Source: Verrucomicrobiota bacterium
GTDB lineage: Bacteria > Pseudomonadota > Gammaproteobacteria > Coxiellales > Coxiellaceae
NCBI GenBank assembly: GCA_013287435.1
Contig: JABDDU010000001.1
Coordinates: 62,001 to 126,000, forward strand
DNA length: 64,000 nucleotides
Reading direction: 5' to 3'
Positions 36,316-44,915 of the stretch are shown here, one piece after another. The notes under the pieces were generated by a model, which saw nothing but the letters and a program-made list of their open reading frames with translations, did no database searches and was not told the origin of the DNA. Both the position numbers and the translations under genes were made by a program. Position 1 is the stretch's first letter, and the number at the start of each line of letters is the position of its first letter.

Positions 36316-36380
36316 AAATAGGTATCATTTATTATACTTTTTCGCCTGCGGGGTATAATCACAAAAGGAAGGAAGTGAAT

Positions 36381-36791
36381 ATGAACACTGATTGTCAATT
36401 AACGTTGGTTGGTTATTTAAAAGCAATACCGGATATCAATGATTGCCAATGTATTTTGTTGGAACGGCAATATGAAGATAATTCGAATAACACAAACCAA
36501 TCTGAATTATTTTATGTTCATATCAACGATGAAGATTTTTTTCGAATTCATCATTTTGGATTTCTGGGTATGCTGCTATTTATTTCAGGTGATATTCAAG
36601 AAACGGATCAAAAAATAAAAATCATCGCAAAAAAGGTTGATTTTTTGCATATACCCAAGCCGGGAAAATTGAATCAAGCCATATCGTTATCCGACGATAT
36701 GTTATTTGATGTGAAACATGTTGCGACATTAAAAAATTCGCCAGGGTATCAAAGTAGTCTATATTTTACTGCATTACAAAACATGCATTAA
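36381..36791 (+). CDS. Hypothetical cytoplasmic protein
   Basis: 136 residues from ATG 36381, with GGAAG 5 bp upstream. A GTG two codons earlier is possible. A soluble alpha/beta protein with HINDEDFFRIHHFGFLGMLLF in the middle. No family is recognised. It is divergent from the XRE operon and may share its control. Its 3' end overlaps the carbonic anhydrase gene by 18 bp. Confidence 0.55.
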   Translation: MNTDCQLTLVGYLKAIPDINDCQCILLERQYEDNSNNTNQSELFYVHINDEDFFRIHHFGFLGMLLFISGDIQETDQKIKIIAKKVDFLHIPKPGKLNQAISLSDDMLFDVKHVATLKNSPGYQSSLYFTALQNMH

Positions 36792-37475
36792 TATAACCTT
36801 CCCACTATGCAAATGATACATCGCCCCGATAATTTTAACGCGACGTTGCTGTATTAATTGCCGTATCACGGGACTTTCTTCGGGAATTAAATTCACAACA
36901 CGTTGCACATTATCTTCAGCGGCGGTGTTAATAAAGTGGGGATTATCGCATTCCTTTTTTCCAAATGAGTGTGTGGCATCCTGAATGGCGGGCTGAATTT
37001 TTTGAAGTAATTGCGTTAAATTTCCCAGCTTCACATTGTCACATGCGCCTTTAATAGCGCCGCATGATTGATGCCCTAGTACCACAATTAATTTCGCGCC
37101 AGAAATTTTAGTTGCATATTCCATTCCTGCTAACACATCTTTATTAATCACATTGGCAGCAACGCGCGTGACAAAAATATTTCCGACGGTTTGATCAAAA
37201 ATAATTTCGGGTGGTACGCGCGAATCAATACAACTTAAAACAATCGCAATGGGATGCTGTTTTTTAGCAGTTAAACGAGCATGTTTTAAAAAATCACTGT
37301 TTTGTCTTTTATTTTCAACAAAACGTTCGTTGCCAATCATCAAACGATGCAGCGCATCATCGGGTGTTAATTTTTGTTGAATGCTTGCTGTTATTAAGGG
37401 TGCATGAACATTTGCCAAAACAGAGATACTGATAAACAATAAAATAAAAATACATACAATCCGTTTCACGGTCAT
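36774..37475 (-). CDS. Periplasmic beta-carbonic anhydrase
   Basis: 233 residues from ATG 37475 (MTVKRIVCIFILL). A frame reaching 37586 only translates the F2 element. There is a signal peptide (IFILLFISISVLANVHA). Zinc ligands and catalytic dyad are seen in LSCIDSRVPPE (CxDSR) and VLGHQSCGAIKGA (HxxC). It hydrates CO2 in the periplasm. The ribosome binding site AAGGA lies at the very edge of the F2 element, 6 bp from the ATG, so translation may be governed by it. Confidence 0.9.
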   Translation of the reverse strand: MTVKRIVCIFILLFISISVLANVHAPLITASIQQKLTPDDALHRLMIGNERFVENKRQNSDFLKHARLTAKKQHPIAIVLSCIDSRVPPEIIFDQTVGNIFVTRVAANVINKDVLAGMEYATKISGAKLIVVLGHQSCGAIKGACDNVKLGNLTQLLQKIQPAIQDATHSFGKKECDNPHFINTAAEDNVQRVVNLIPEESPVIRQLIQQRRVKIIGAMYHLHSGKVILMHVL

Positions 37476-37481
37476 TATTCC

Positions 37482-37641
37482 TTTTTTATATTCAACCGCT
37501 CGTTGGATGATATGACCGTGGTATTTCTCGTGGAGACGCCGTGAATACATCCCTTCCGGCTGTAGAACGTCATCCCTGACATTCACACTCCACTCAAAAC
37601 ACCACAGTCATATCATCACTCGCTACCTCATATTTTTTGTT
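37482..37641 (-). ncRNA. F2 element, copy 3 (subfamily 2)
   Basis: Read on the minus strand, its P2 stem is the same as in copy 2 (TGATGATATGACTGTGGT with ACCACGGTCATATCATC). The internal loop AGCGAGTGA/CGAGCGG and core TTCACGGCGTCTCCA are conserved, and P3 carries CAGGGATGACG. P4 has an enlarged loop, and AAGGGATGTA matches the CsrA core. The outer P1 stem is not evident. It ends 6 bp before the carbonic anhydrase ATG. Confidence 0.62.
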
Positions 37642-37693
37642 GCGTACAAAGCAATGATACACTAAATCTATCGATTTTTTCAGGAAGAAAGGT

Positions 37694-38377
37694 ATGCGTA
37701 AAGGATTACTGCAGAACCATCAAAATATTTTGCGTTTGTCTTATATTTTTGCGCTGTGGTATTGGTTCAATTGCGAAAGTGGTGATGCCCATGCCGTCCT
37801 TGCAAAGGTCAGTAGCACCGCATTATTGACGTTATATGCCTATAAAACCAGTGGTTCACCCTATCCCACGTTAACGGTGATGTCGCTCGCTTCCCATTGT
37901 GTCGGCGATGGTGCATTTGAGTGTGATACTCTTATTTTGCCCGCCATGGGCGCTTTTTTAATGGGACATTTTTTTTATATCTTTTCTCTGAGGAAAAATT
38001 GCATTCGGTTACAAGATATTAATTTAACCAAAGCGTTAGGCATTGTTGCTTTTTCGCTTTACGGTATAGCCTTTACGTCATATCTTATGACAAAAACATC
38101 AGGCGTCATTCAGTGTGCGATTCCCCTTTATAGCGCTGTTTTGTCTGCCATGTTTACTCTTGCTTGTTTACAAAAGAAAAACACATTCCCTATTTTTATA
38201 TCAGCATTGTTATATGTTGCATCGGATAATCTTAATGGATTTAATATGTTTGTGAAAAAAATACCGTACGCAGGTTTTTTTACTTGGGCGTCTTATTATC
38301 TTGCTGTTAGAATGATGGCAGAGTTGCAAAAAAAATCTGAAAATAAACCGCAATTGTCACCCAAATCTGCCATGTGA
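37694..38377 (+). CDS. YhhN/TMEM86-family membrane protein
   Basis: 227 residues with about eight hydrophobic helices. The family pattern MGHFFYIFSL near residue 97 and LYVASDNLNGFNMFVKKIPYAGFFTWASYYLAV near 175-207 match YhhN proteins. Eukaryotic TMEM86 is a lysoplasmalogenase, while the bacterial role is not established. Monocistronic. A permease fragment follows 2 bp after the stop. Confidence 0.8.
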   Translation: MRKGLLQNHQNILRLSYIFALWYWFNCESGDAHAVLAKVSSTALLTLYAYKTSGSPYPTLTVMSLASHCVGDGAFECDTLILPAMGAFLMGHFFYIFSLRKNCIRLQDINLTKALGIVAFSLYGIAFTSYLMTKTSGVIQCAIPLYSAVLSAMFTLACLQKKNTFPIFISALLYVASDNLNGFNMFVKKIPYAGFFTWASYYLAVRMMAELQKKSENKPQLSPKSAM

Positions 38378-38379
38378 GA

Positions 38380-38523
38380 ATGACAATGTTACCCGATGCC
38401 GCAAAAAAAATCTTAGGCTTTCGCGATATTGTCTTGTTAACTTTTATTTCCAATTTTGGCATCCGGTGGCTTGCCGTTGCGGCGGGTATTGGCGCTTCTT
38501 CGATCACACTTTCTCTTTTATAG
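38380..38523 (+). pseudogene. N-terminal remnant of an APC-family amino acid permease
   Basis: 47 codons from ATG 38380 to TAG 38521-38523. The sequence LGFRDIVLLTFISNFGIRW-LAVAAGIGASSITLSLL resembles the first helix region of APC permeases (RDxVLL...RWLAxAAxxGxSSIxLW). The rest of the ~450-residue gene is missing. The next 80 bp lead directly into the outer membrane protein gene. Confidence 0.55.
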
Positions 38524-38606
38524 AGGGAAAAAGTATAAAAAAAATTATCTTGCGGACATTTTAAAAAAAATATAGTCTAACTGTGTTAAATTTTTCTAGG
38601 ATCACA

Positions 38607-39758
38607 ATGAAAAGGATTTCTCCCATGCTTAAAAAAAGTAATTTGCTGTGTATTTTATCAACGCTTGGGATCATCTTCAGTTCTGCGTCCACTTTAGCCG
38701 CCGCGAATGCGCCACTTGCGAATGACACCATAAACATCGGCCTTTCTGTTCCTCGCTTGAAACCAGGTTTTGAGCTCAGTGTCACCTCATTATTTCTGCG
38801 AGCCGGTGCGAGCAATCTTAATTATGCAATTTACAATAAAGCATTACCGCTTTTGCAACCTTCGTGGACTGAAGAAGAGCTTAATCCATCATTTGATCCT
38901 GCGTTTGCATTAGAGATGAGTTATGCATTTCGACACGCGGCCGGAAAAGATATTGATGTGGGTTGGACTCATTTTGAAAGTGATACAACAAGCGCTTCTA
39001 TTACAGCAGCGAGCGCCAGTGATTTTGTTGGCCCCGATTATGATATCGGTCCTGATGGATCCAATATTCGCACTGCAAGCGGTGCTGCAAAATTTAAAGC
39101 GGATTTGGTTAATGTAGATTTTGGTCAACACCTCGATTTTGGTCAGCATTTTGATGTGCGTTTTTTTGGTGGTTTAAATACGGGTTTTTTGAAAGAAAAT
39201 TTAACGGATACCTATTCGGGAACAGCGACTTCTGTTGCTGCAAAGGGGAGTATTCCTTTGACAACACCCGGTCCTTTTAGTGTGACGCAATATGAAAATT
39301 CTCGATTCAGTGGAGCGGGCCCGCGTTTTGGATTTAATGCTGATTACAACATGCAGTGTGGTTTTGGTTTTCTCAGTGAAGGTGCGGCGTCGTTATTGAT
39401 GGGAACTGAGGATTCCAATACCAGCTACCTTGGAACTTCACAAACATTGATAGCGCAGGGGTATTCAGTTCCGAATGCGCAATACATTGCTGATAAACAT
39501 GTCTTCGGCGTTGTACCTGGTTTCGATACTCAATTGGGTTTCGATTACAGGCATACCTTTGAGGACACAAAAATATTGACGATTGCGCTTGGATATCAGG
39601 CTGCTATTTATCTGAATGCGATCAGTCAATATCTACCTGGAACATTGGTGGATACTAAAGGGCTTAGCACCGGTAGCGTTTATGTCGTTTCAATGAACCA
39701 TGTACTTAGCAACTATAGCCTGCAAGGACCGTTTCTAAAATTGTCATTGCACTTTTAA
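38607..39758 (+). CDS. Lpg1974-family outer membrane pore protein
   Basis: 383 residues from ATG 38607 (AGGA 6 bp upstream). A signal peptide (LCILSTLGIIFSSASTLAAA) is followed by a predicted beta barrel with alternating aromatic strands (FELSVTSLFLRAG; FAL-EMSYAF; VDVGWTHF-like) and a terminal strand FLKLSLHF ending in Phe, the beta-barrel sorting signal. The domain layout is typical of the Legionella major outer membrane protein-like family. It forms pores in the outer membrane. Confidence 0.85.
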   Translation: MKRISPMLKKSNLLCILSTLGIIFSSASTLAAANAPLANDTINIGLSVPRLKPGFELSVTSLFLRAGASNLNYAIYNKALPLLQPSWTEEELNPSFDPAFALEMSYAFRHAAGKDIDVGWTHFESDTTSASITAASASDFVGPDYDIGPDGSNIRTASGAAKFKADLVNVDFGQHLDFGQHFDVRFFGGLNTGFLKENLTDTYSGTATSVAAKGSIPLTTPGPFSVTQYENSRFSGAGPRFGFNADYNMQCGFGFLSEGAASLLMGTEDSNTSYLGTSQTLIAQGYSVPNAQYIADKHVFGVVPGFDTQLGFDYRHTFEDTKILTIALGYQAAIYLNAISQYLPGTLVDTKGLSTGSVYVVSMNHVLSNYSLQGPFLKLSLHF

Positions 39759-39942
39759 TTGAACATTGATTAGAAAAGAGTTTTATTTTTAAATTGTGCG
39801 CCATTACTGAAACGTCTGTGCGCTTATGCCCACGTTCAGCGAACGCAGAACGCTTTTTCCAATCACAATTTTTTGAATCTGTGGACTATTTTCTGTTTAA
39901 CGATTGATCAGTCGTCACATGTTAGTTTTTTTCAGCTGTTGA

Positions 39943-39948
39943 TATAAT
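39943..39948 (+). promoter_or_regulatory. Consensus -10 box TATAAT before the Gln/Pro-rich gene
   Basis: TATAAT lies 41 bp before the ATG at 39990. A -35-like TTAGTT sits about 17-18 bp further upstream. The 230 bp from 39759 to 39989 otherwise hold no gene. Confidence 0.5.
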
Positions 39949-39989
39949 GTACAGGCTGGTATTTGAACTAAACATTAAGGAGATGACAT

Positions 39990-40250
39990 ATGGGTAATCA
40001 TTTGAATCAAGATGGAACGAAAAATCAGGGTCAAAAACAAACAACACAACCTACTAATCCTGGGCAACAACGGACACAGGGTCAATCTCGTCCAGTGACG
40101 CCAACACAAACAACTACCCCAGGGCAGCCACAACGACCACAGACTCAACCTGGACAACAGAAGCAACAACAGTGGAATAACCCTAAAAACCCCCAACAAG
40201 GCCAACAAGGACAAGGCGGTCGTACGGGTGGTGATACAACACGTAAATAA
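39990..40250 (+). CDS. Small Gln/Pro/Thr/Gly-rich disordered protein
   Basis: 86 residues. The start is fixed by AAGGAG nine bases before the ATG. Nearly all residues are Q, P, T, G, N or R, with no hydrophobic core or signal peptide. It has its own promoter (TATAAT at 39943) and terminator (40273-40310), so it is a well-expressed single gene. Function is unknown. Such hydrophilic proteins occur as stress protectants, which is a guess. Confidence 0.7.
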   Translation: MGNHLNQDGTKNQGQKQTTQPTNPGQQRTQGQSRPVTPTQTTTPGQPQRPQTQPGQQKQQQWNNPKNPQQGQQGQGGRTGGDTTRK

Positions 40251-40272
40251 AATTTAAAAATACAGTAGACCA

Positions 40273-40310
40273 AAAATCCAGTGTTTTTTATCCACTGGAT
40301 TTTTTTATTT
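40273..40310 (+). terminator. Rho-independent terminator
   Basis: Stem AAATCCAGTG/CACTGGATTT with a loop of nine bases, followed by a T run. It ends the small disordered-protein gene and lies just before queC. Confidence 0.85.
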
Positions 40311-40334
40311 GAAAAATATAAAATCCCCGCACTT

Positions 40335-41030
40335 ATGAAAAAAGCAGTTATTTTATTATCGGGCGGTTTGGATTCAACAACCTGTTTAGCGATCGCTAAA
40401 GACCAAGGTTTTTCTTGTTATGCGTTGAGTTTTGATTACGGGCAAAAAAATAATGCGGAATTAGTCGCCGCCAAAAATATCGCACAATATTTTAATGTGG
40501 CTCGTCATGAAATTGTGAATTTATCGATTGGCAATTTATGCAGTTCTGCATTAACCAATGATGCCATTGTCGTTCCTGATTTTGACGGCGAAAAAAATAT
40601 TCCTATTACGTACGTTCCTGCGCGTAACACCATATTTCTTTCGGTTGCATTGGGATGGGCAGAAATTTTAGAAGCGAACGCGATTTTTATAGGTGCGAAT
40701 GCTGTCGATTATTCAGGTTATCCTGATTGCAGACCAGACTATATGACCGCTTTTCAAAATCTCGCCAATCTAGCAACAAAGGTAGGTGCAGCAGGTGCAG
40801 TCATTAAAATTGAAACACCTTTAATTCATTTCAGTAAAGCGGAAATTATTTCAGAAGGTTTGCGTTTGGGCGTTGATTATTCACTAACCGTTTCCTGTTA
40901 TCGCGCAACAGCGGATGGAAAAGCGTGTGGCAATTGTGATAGTTGCACGTATCGGAAAAAAGGGTTTGTTGTTGCGAATGCGAAAGATAGTACGAGATAT
41001 CGATCAGTAGAAGCAGTAGAGGTTAAATAA
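40335..41030 (+). CDS. queC: 7-cyano-7-deazaguanine synthase QueC
   Basis: 231 residues from ATG 40335 ([16 protein letters not shown]). A longer frame reads through the terminator. The PP-loop SGGLDSTT is near residue 9, and the zinc Cys cluster is [18 protein letters not shown] near 193-212. It makes preQ0 from carboxydeazaguanine for queuosine tRNA modification. No queD or queE is adjacent. A hairpin terminator follows. Confidence 0.95.
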   Translation: MKKAVILLSGGLDSTTCLAIAKDQGFSCYALSFDYGQKNNAELVAAKNIAQYFNVARHEIVNLSIGNLCSSALTNDAIVVPDFDGEKNIPITYVPARNTIFLSVALGWAEILEANAIFIGANAVDYSGYPDCRPDYMTAFQNLANLATKVGAAGAVIKIETPLIHFSKAEIISEGLRLGVDYSLTVSCYRATADGKACGNCDSCTYRKKGFVVANAKDSTRYRSVEAVEVK

Positions 41031-41039
41031 ATATAAAAA

Positions 41040-41062
41040 ATCCCCCTAGAAAAAAGGGGGAT
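41040..41062. terminator. Bidirectional hairpin terminator after queC
   Basis: ATCCCCC and GGGGGAT form a 7-bp stem around TAGAAAAAA between convergent queC and the secreted-protein gene at 41084. The preceding A run allows it to act on the minus strand. Confidence 0.75.
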
Positions 41063-41083
41063 ATTGTTACATTGCGGATAACA

Positions 41084-41515
41084 TCAGGATTGAATCATAT
41101 CTAATTCAAATTGACCTGGTGCTGTAGAAACGACTTGCAATCCGTATTGATAACCATGGGCATTAACGATACTGACGATATCACCATTGCTTAAAAACAT
41201 CGTTACCGTCGCAACATGAATCAATTTTGGATTTGAATTGTATGTCGCGTAAACATCAATAGAACAGGAATCCGAACCTTTGAGCGTTGCACGCGGTGTT
41301 GCGCCATGACACAGTTCCGTCATTTTAGCCCAAGGAATTGCTTCAAAAGATTTGGGTCCTAATGGATAAGGACTTGCAATGTTGTGGATATAACCATTAC
41401 TTACATCAAATGAATTATTGCTGATTGACATGTCTGCCGGCGCAGCCGCAAACGCAGCCCCTGTTGTTAACAGGACAGTGCAAGCAAATGCGCTTACCAA
41501 AAAAGAGTTTTTCAT
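41084..41515 (-). CDS. Secreted protein of unknown function
   Basis: 143 residues. A clear signal peptide (FLVSAFACTVLLTTGAAFAAAP) is followed by a compact domain with two Cys (ELCHGATPRATLKGSDSCSI) that may form a disulfide. I recognise no family, although similar small periplasmic proteins are common in Legionella. The ribosome binding site is AGGAAAAT, close to the ATG. Convergent with queC. Confidence 0.7.
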   Translation of the reverse strand: MKNSFLVSAFACTVLLTTGAAFAAAPADMSISNNSFDVSNGYIHNIASPYPLGPKSFEAIPWAKMTELCHGATPRATLKGSDSCSIDVYATYNSNPKLIHVATVTMFLSNGDIVSIVNAHGYQYGLQVVSTAPGQFELDMIQS

Positions 41516-41618
41516 ATTTTCCTCCGTGAAAACAATTTAGAATCAGAAAGTTAGTGTTACGCGAGGAATTATAACAGCATAAACAATTCTTGAGCAATAA
41601 AATTCGATTTTTGTGTGA

Positions 41619-41649
41619 CAGTGCTGGAAGTATATAAAATGGGGCGGCG
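41619..41649 (+). repeat. att-like copy of the ssrA 3' flank (distal)
   Basis: CAGTGCTGGAAGTATATAAA followed by ATGGGGCGGCG nearly repeats 42681-42712, where the same sequence abuts and includes the 3' end of ssrA. Downstream at 41709-41732 are ACCCCCAAAAATACCCCC repeats of the kind seen near integrase ends. It looks like the far boundary of an element integrated at ssrA. Confidence 0.65.
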
Positions 41650-41755
41650 TCAATTGAATTGATGATTTAATATCTTGTTTTTAAAGGTTTTTATCAATTC
41701 GATTTTTTTGCGTACCCCCAAAAATACCCCCATGTGATGCACTTACAAGAAAATT

Positions 41756-42247
41756 TTATTTTTCTTTCGCGCGTTTTAGCGCATCTCTTATTAACGCATC
41801 TGCTAAAAAATAACGCCCGTTTTTCAATTGTAATAAAATTGGTTTGATGGATTTAACCATCTTCTTTTCTTTTGCAAGCAGTAAAACACCGATTGTCCCG
41901 ATAATTTTTACACCTAATTTTTTCGCAACACCGCGACCTAATTTTTCATCGATGATTAATGGCAAGTTAAGTGAATGAGCGAGTGCGATTGCCGCAGCTT
42001 CACCTTGATCTAATATCGCAAGGGCATCGTCAACAGCGGAAATTACAGCAGAATGCACTTGTATCAGTTTGTCGTCGATTGCTTTTGCAATAGCAATTGC
42101 TCCGGGTCGTGCCTTATCTACCAAACATTCGGTTGCGACTACTTCTGGAATAACCACTTTTCCAAACAATTTAAACAACACAGATAAATTGTCGATACTA
42201 CCAAATGCAATCAGTGGACTTGCATCGGCGATGATAACTTTATTCAA
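41756..42247 (-). CDS. DUF3368 PIN-like toxin
   Basis: 163 residues. The start VIIADASPLIAFGSID carries the first Asp, LDQGEAAAIALA near residue 81 carries the Glu, and PLIIDEKLGRGVAKKLG near 98 carries the next Asp. These match the DUF3368 branch of PIN nucleases. It is paired with the upstream antitoxin gene (8-bp overlap). The role is presumably RNA cleavage, held in check by the antitoxin. Confidence 0.82.
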   Translation of the reverse strand: MNKVIIADASPLIAFGSIDNLSVLFKLFGKVVIPEVVATECLVDKARPGAIAIAKAIDDKLIQVHSAVISAVDDALAILDQGEAAAIALAHSLNLPLIIDEKLGRGVAKKLGVKIIGTIGVLLLAKEKKMVKSIKPILLQLKNGRYFLADALIRDALKRAKEK

Positions 42248-42563
42248 AATCCTTTAGCTCCTCGTCCACATCTTTGATCGTGTAATGAATGATGGAGATT
42301 CCTAATTTACTGAGCAGAGCGATAAAACCCTCAAGCGATTCATTAGACAGTTTTGCGGCTTTAGGTAATGTCAGCACACCTTCTTTGTATAAATGAACCG
42401 CCAAAGCAGGGCGCAAGCCAAGTTCGATTAAATCATCGGTAAAGGGGATTGCTAGAAAAACAGGCCGACCACGCTTAGTGATCAGCGACATTTTGCCTGC
42501 TTCTGCACCGTGTATCAGCGCGCCAGTGTGCTCACGCAAATCTCGTACGGAAAAGGTATCCAT
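42240..42563 (-). CDS. Antitoxin: Phd-like N-terminus joined to UPF0175-like C-terminus
   Basis: 107 residues. Residues 1-42 (FSVRDLREHTGALIHGAEAGKMSLITKRGRPVFLAIPF) follow the Phd/YefM pattern. Residues 50-95 (RPALAVHLYKEGVLTLPKAAKLSNESLEGFIALLSKLGI) follow UPF0175, the usual partner of DUF3368 toxins. The combination in one chain is of interest. The gene lies between the two att-like repeats, with the toxin downstream. Confidence 0.8.
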   Translation of the reverse strand: MDTFSVRDLREHTGALIHGAEAGKMSLITKRGRPVFLAIPFTDDLIELGLRPALAVHLYKEGVLTLPKAAKLSNESLEGFIALLSKLGISIIHYTIKDVDEELKDFE

Positions 42564-42680
42564 CGGTCACCTCGGTTATGGTATGTGCTATCAAATGATA
42601 GCACATTTTTTGGGGTGAGAGCAGGGGTGATAATCAAGAAAATTCCTATTCGCTTTCTTCTTCAAAGTCTATTTTTTGGG

Positions 42681-42712
42681 CAGTACTGGAAGTATATAAA
42701 ATGGAGGCGGCG
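42681..42712 (+). repeat. att-like copy at the ssrA 3' end (proximal)
   Basis: CAGTACTGGAAGTATATAAA and ATGGAGGCGGCG span the ssrA 3' end and its flank. Together with 41619-41649 it brackets the toxin-antitoxin pair at a distance of 1.06 kb. ssrA 3' ends are known integration targets. Confidence 0.65.
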
Positions 42713-43099
42713 GGGATCGAACCCGCGTCCGCTAATTCTCAATCATCGGCTCTACATGTTTAGAGCTGCGTTTTAATTTAGCCGTTAACACTCCAGCAGT
42801 CAGGATTATTTAACGGCGAGCCCTTTGGATTTAACAAACGTTACATGAGCCATGCACCGTTTGCGATCTTATCTTTCTGACTACTGACCCAAATCAATAA
42901 GCAAATCTGGAAGTAGGGTGTTGCCGTTTTTTAGGCGGCGACGCTAACACTGTCTAAAAGATTAGGCAGCGATAGCTTGAGCACCATAGTTTGCATCATT
43001 TGCAACTATCATTTGCAACTTTTTATTTTACGAGCACTGTTGCGTCACTCGACATGCACCTCTGACCTCAACATCAACGTCGAAACCAAAATCGCCCCC
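42702..43099 (-). ncRNA. ssrA: Transfer-messenger RNA
   Basis: Read on the minus strand, the 5' end GGGGGCGATTTTGGTTTCGA and the 3' end GGTTCGATCCCCGCC-GCCTCCA form the tRNA-like domain. The tag frame at 43003-42962 reads ANDANYGAQAIAA and then stops, a valid tag ending in AIAA. It rescues stalled ribosomes. A -10 box TATAAT is at 43120-43125. The terminal CCA is encoded, and the 3' end is duplicated at 41619-41649. Confidence 0.93.
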
Positions 43100-43119
43100 A
43101 ATTGGGTAACCACATTGTA

Positions 43120-43125
43120 ATTATA
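43120..43125 (-). promoter_or_regulatory. -10 box of ssrA
   Basis: On the minus strand this reads TATAAT, about 20 bp before the mature tmRNA 5' end, which allows a short leader removed by RNase P. Confidence 0.55.
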
Positions 43126-43168
43126 GCTCTAAAAAATGCAAGTTTTTTGGTAAGGCTCTAACTATTCG

Positions 43169-44914
43169 CTAGTCTGTTACGATTGTTGTTGCATGTTTTT
43201 TCGCCAGCAATAATTGTAATAATTGCTTTTCTTCCGCATCCAATCCGCTTTGTTTTGCTTTGACGATTAAATGAGATAATTGATGAGCTTGATCTTGTTC
43301 ATGCAAGCGCTGTAATGCACCGATAAATTCTGCAGCATGACCTTCAGCAGGAATATGCAGCGGTAATGCCGCAATTTTAACCAGTGTTGCACGTTGTGCG
43401 TCATCGTCAATCATTTCAAGCAATGCACCGACATGACAATTCGGATTTTGCGTACACCGTTGAATTAAATCCAACAATAGCATTTTTTCTGCGGTTTTTT
43501 CGCTATAAGCAAAGGCAGGCGCTTGCGTTGCATGGGCAGCCAGTGAGGGTTGTTGTAATAATAATTGAATCGCTGCTAACACCGGATTTAATTGGGTGCG
43601 CGATCGTTTGGGTTTTGCGGGTATTGAAATATCAACCTCATTTTTTTTCACAGATAATTCAGCAATATCTGTACGCGCAATATTTAATGTTGTTGCTAAT
43701 TGATCGAGTAATAAATTTTTATAAATACCTTGCGGCATCGTATTAATATAATCATTCGCATTTTTGGCAAAAGCGGCTTTTCCTGCCATAGAATTGATTG
43801 GAAATTCTTTTTCTAATTCATCAAAAAAAACAGCGGGTAATGCAGTCGCGTTATCAATTAATTTTTCAAATGATTCGTGGCCGATTTTTCGAACACAGCT
43901 GTCTGGATCTTCTGTTGCTGGTAAAAATAAAAATCGAAAATTAATGCCATCGCGCAATAACGGTAAACTAAATAATAATGCTTTCCAGGCTGCTTTTCTG
44001 CCTGCGTTATCGCCATCAAAACAAAAAATAATATCAGACGTGTAACGCAATAATAACTGAATATGTTTGGCATTTAATGCGGTGCCCAATGTCGCGACAG
44101 CATAATGAATATCATGTTGCGCGAGAGAAATAACATCTAAATAACCTTCAACCACCAATGCACGTTGTAATTTACGATGATGCTGACACGTTTCATATAA
44201 ACCATATAACGTTTGATTCTTGTGAAAAATAGGCGTTTCAGGTGAATTTAAATATTTGGGAATGTCGTCGGTGAGAGTGCGTCCGCCAAATCCGATGGTG
44301 CGACCGCGCACATCGCGAATCGGAAATAAAATACGATCACGAAAACGATCGTAATAATGCCCGGGATTTTTTTCAATTAACATACCAGCCGTTGCCAGCG
44401 CTTCTTTATTTTTAGCCAATGCGTGTGATAAAAATTCCCAGGCATTCGGCGCATAACCCATTCCAAATGCTTTGGCAATTTTGCCGGTTAATCCGCGATT
44501 TTTTAAATAATCAATCGCTGTTTTTGATTTTTTTAATGCTTGTTCGTACAGCGTTTGCGCGTTGTATAACAACGTGTAGAGATGATCGTGATTGTCTGTT
44601 GCTGAATCGGATGCGTCGAGTGGAATCGGCATGCCCAATTGATTGGCCAAATCAGAAACGGCATCGACAAATGATAAATGATCGTATTCCATTAAAAAAC
44701 CAATAGCATTACCATGTGCACCACAACCAAAACAATAATAGAATTGTTTGGATTGGCTGACAGTGAATGACGGCGTTTTTTCGGAGTGAAAAGGGCAGCA
44801 GGCGATGTTTGTGTGCCCGCGTTTTTTTAATTCCACACGCGCAGCAATAATGGCGACAATATCTGTTCGCGCGACAACCTCTTGGATAAAATTTTTAGGG
44901 ATGCGGTTTTTCAT
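43169..44914 (-). CDS. dnaG: DNA primase
   Basis: 581 residues. It has the N-terminal CHC2 zinc finger (ACCPFHSEKTPSF...YYCFGCGAHG, residues 39-66), the TOPRIM region with VVEGYLDVISLAQ near 252 and DIIFCFDGDNAGRKA near 295, and a C-terminal helicase-binding domain. It synthesises replication primers. It belongs to the rpsU-dnaG-rpoD macromolecular synthesis cluster. An F1 element starts 1 bp upstream of the ATG, and the best upstream GGAG is 12 bp away and inside that element. Confidence 0.96.
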   Translation of the reverse strand: MKNRIPKNFIQEVVARTDIVAIIAARVELKKRGHTNIACCPFHSEKTPSFTVSQSKQFYYCFGCGAHGNAIGFLMEYDHLSFVDAVSDLANQLGMPIPLDASDSATDNHDHLYTLLYNAQTLYEQALKKSKTAIDYLKNRGLTGKIAKAFGMGYAPNAWEFLSHALAKNKEALATAGMLIEKNPGHYYDRFRDRILFPIRDVRGRTIGFGGRTLTDDIPKYLNSPETPIFHKNQTLYGLYETCQHHRKLQRALVVEGYLDVISLAQHDIHYAVATLGTALNAKHIQLLLRYTSDIIFCFDGDNAGRKAAWKALLFSLPLLRDGINFRFLFLPATEDPDSCVRKIGHESFEKLIDNATALPAVFFDELEKEFPINSMAGKAAFAKNANDYINTMPQGIYKNLLLDQLATTLNIARTDIAELSVKKNEVDISIPAKPKRSRTQLNPVLAAIQLLLQQPSLAAHATQAPAFAYSEKTAEKMLLLDLIQRCTQNPNCHVGALLEMIDDDAQRATLVKIAALPLHIPAEGHAAEFIGALQRLHEQDQAHQLSHLIVKAKQSGLDAEEKQLLQLLLAKKHATTIVTD

Positions 44915-44915
44915 G

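Noticed and set aside
35732-36380. preQ1 riboswitch upstream of the possible queuosine precursor transporter
   Set aside because: The transporter gene overlaps the regulator gene, leaving no leader, and no preQ1 aptamer pattern is seen.
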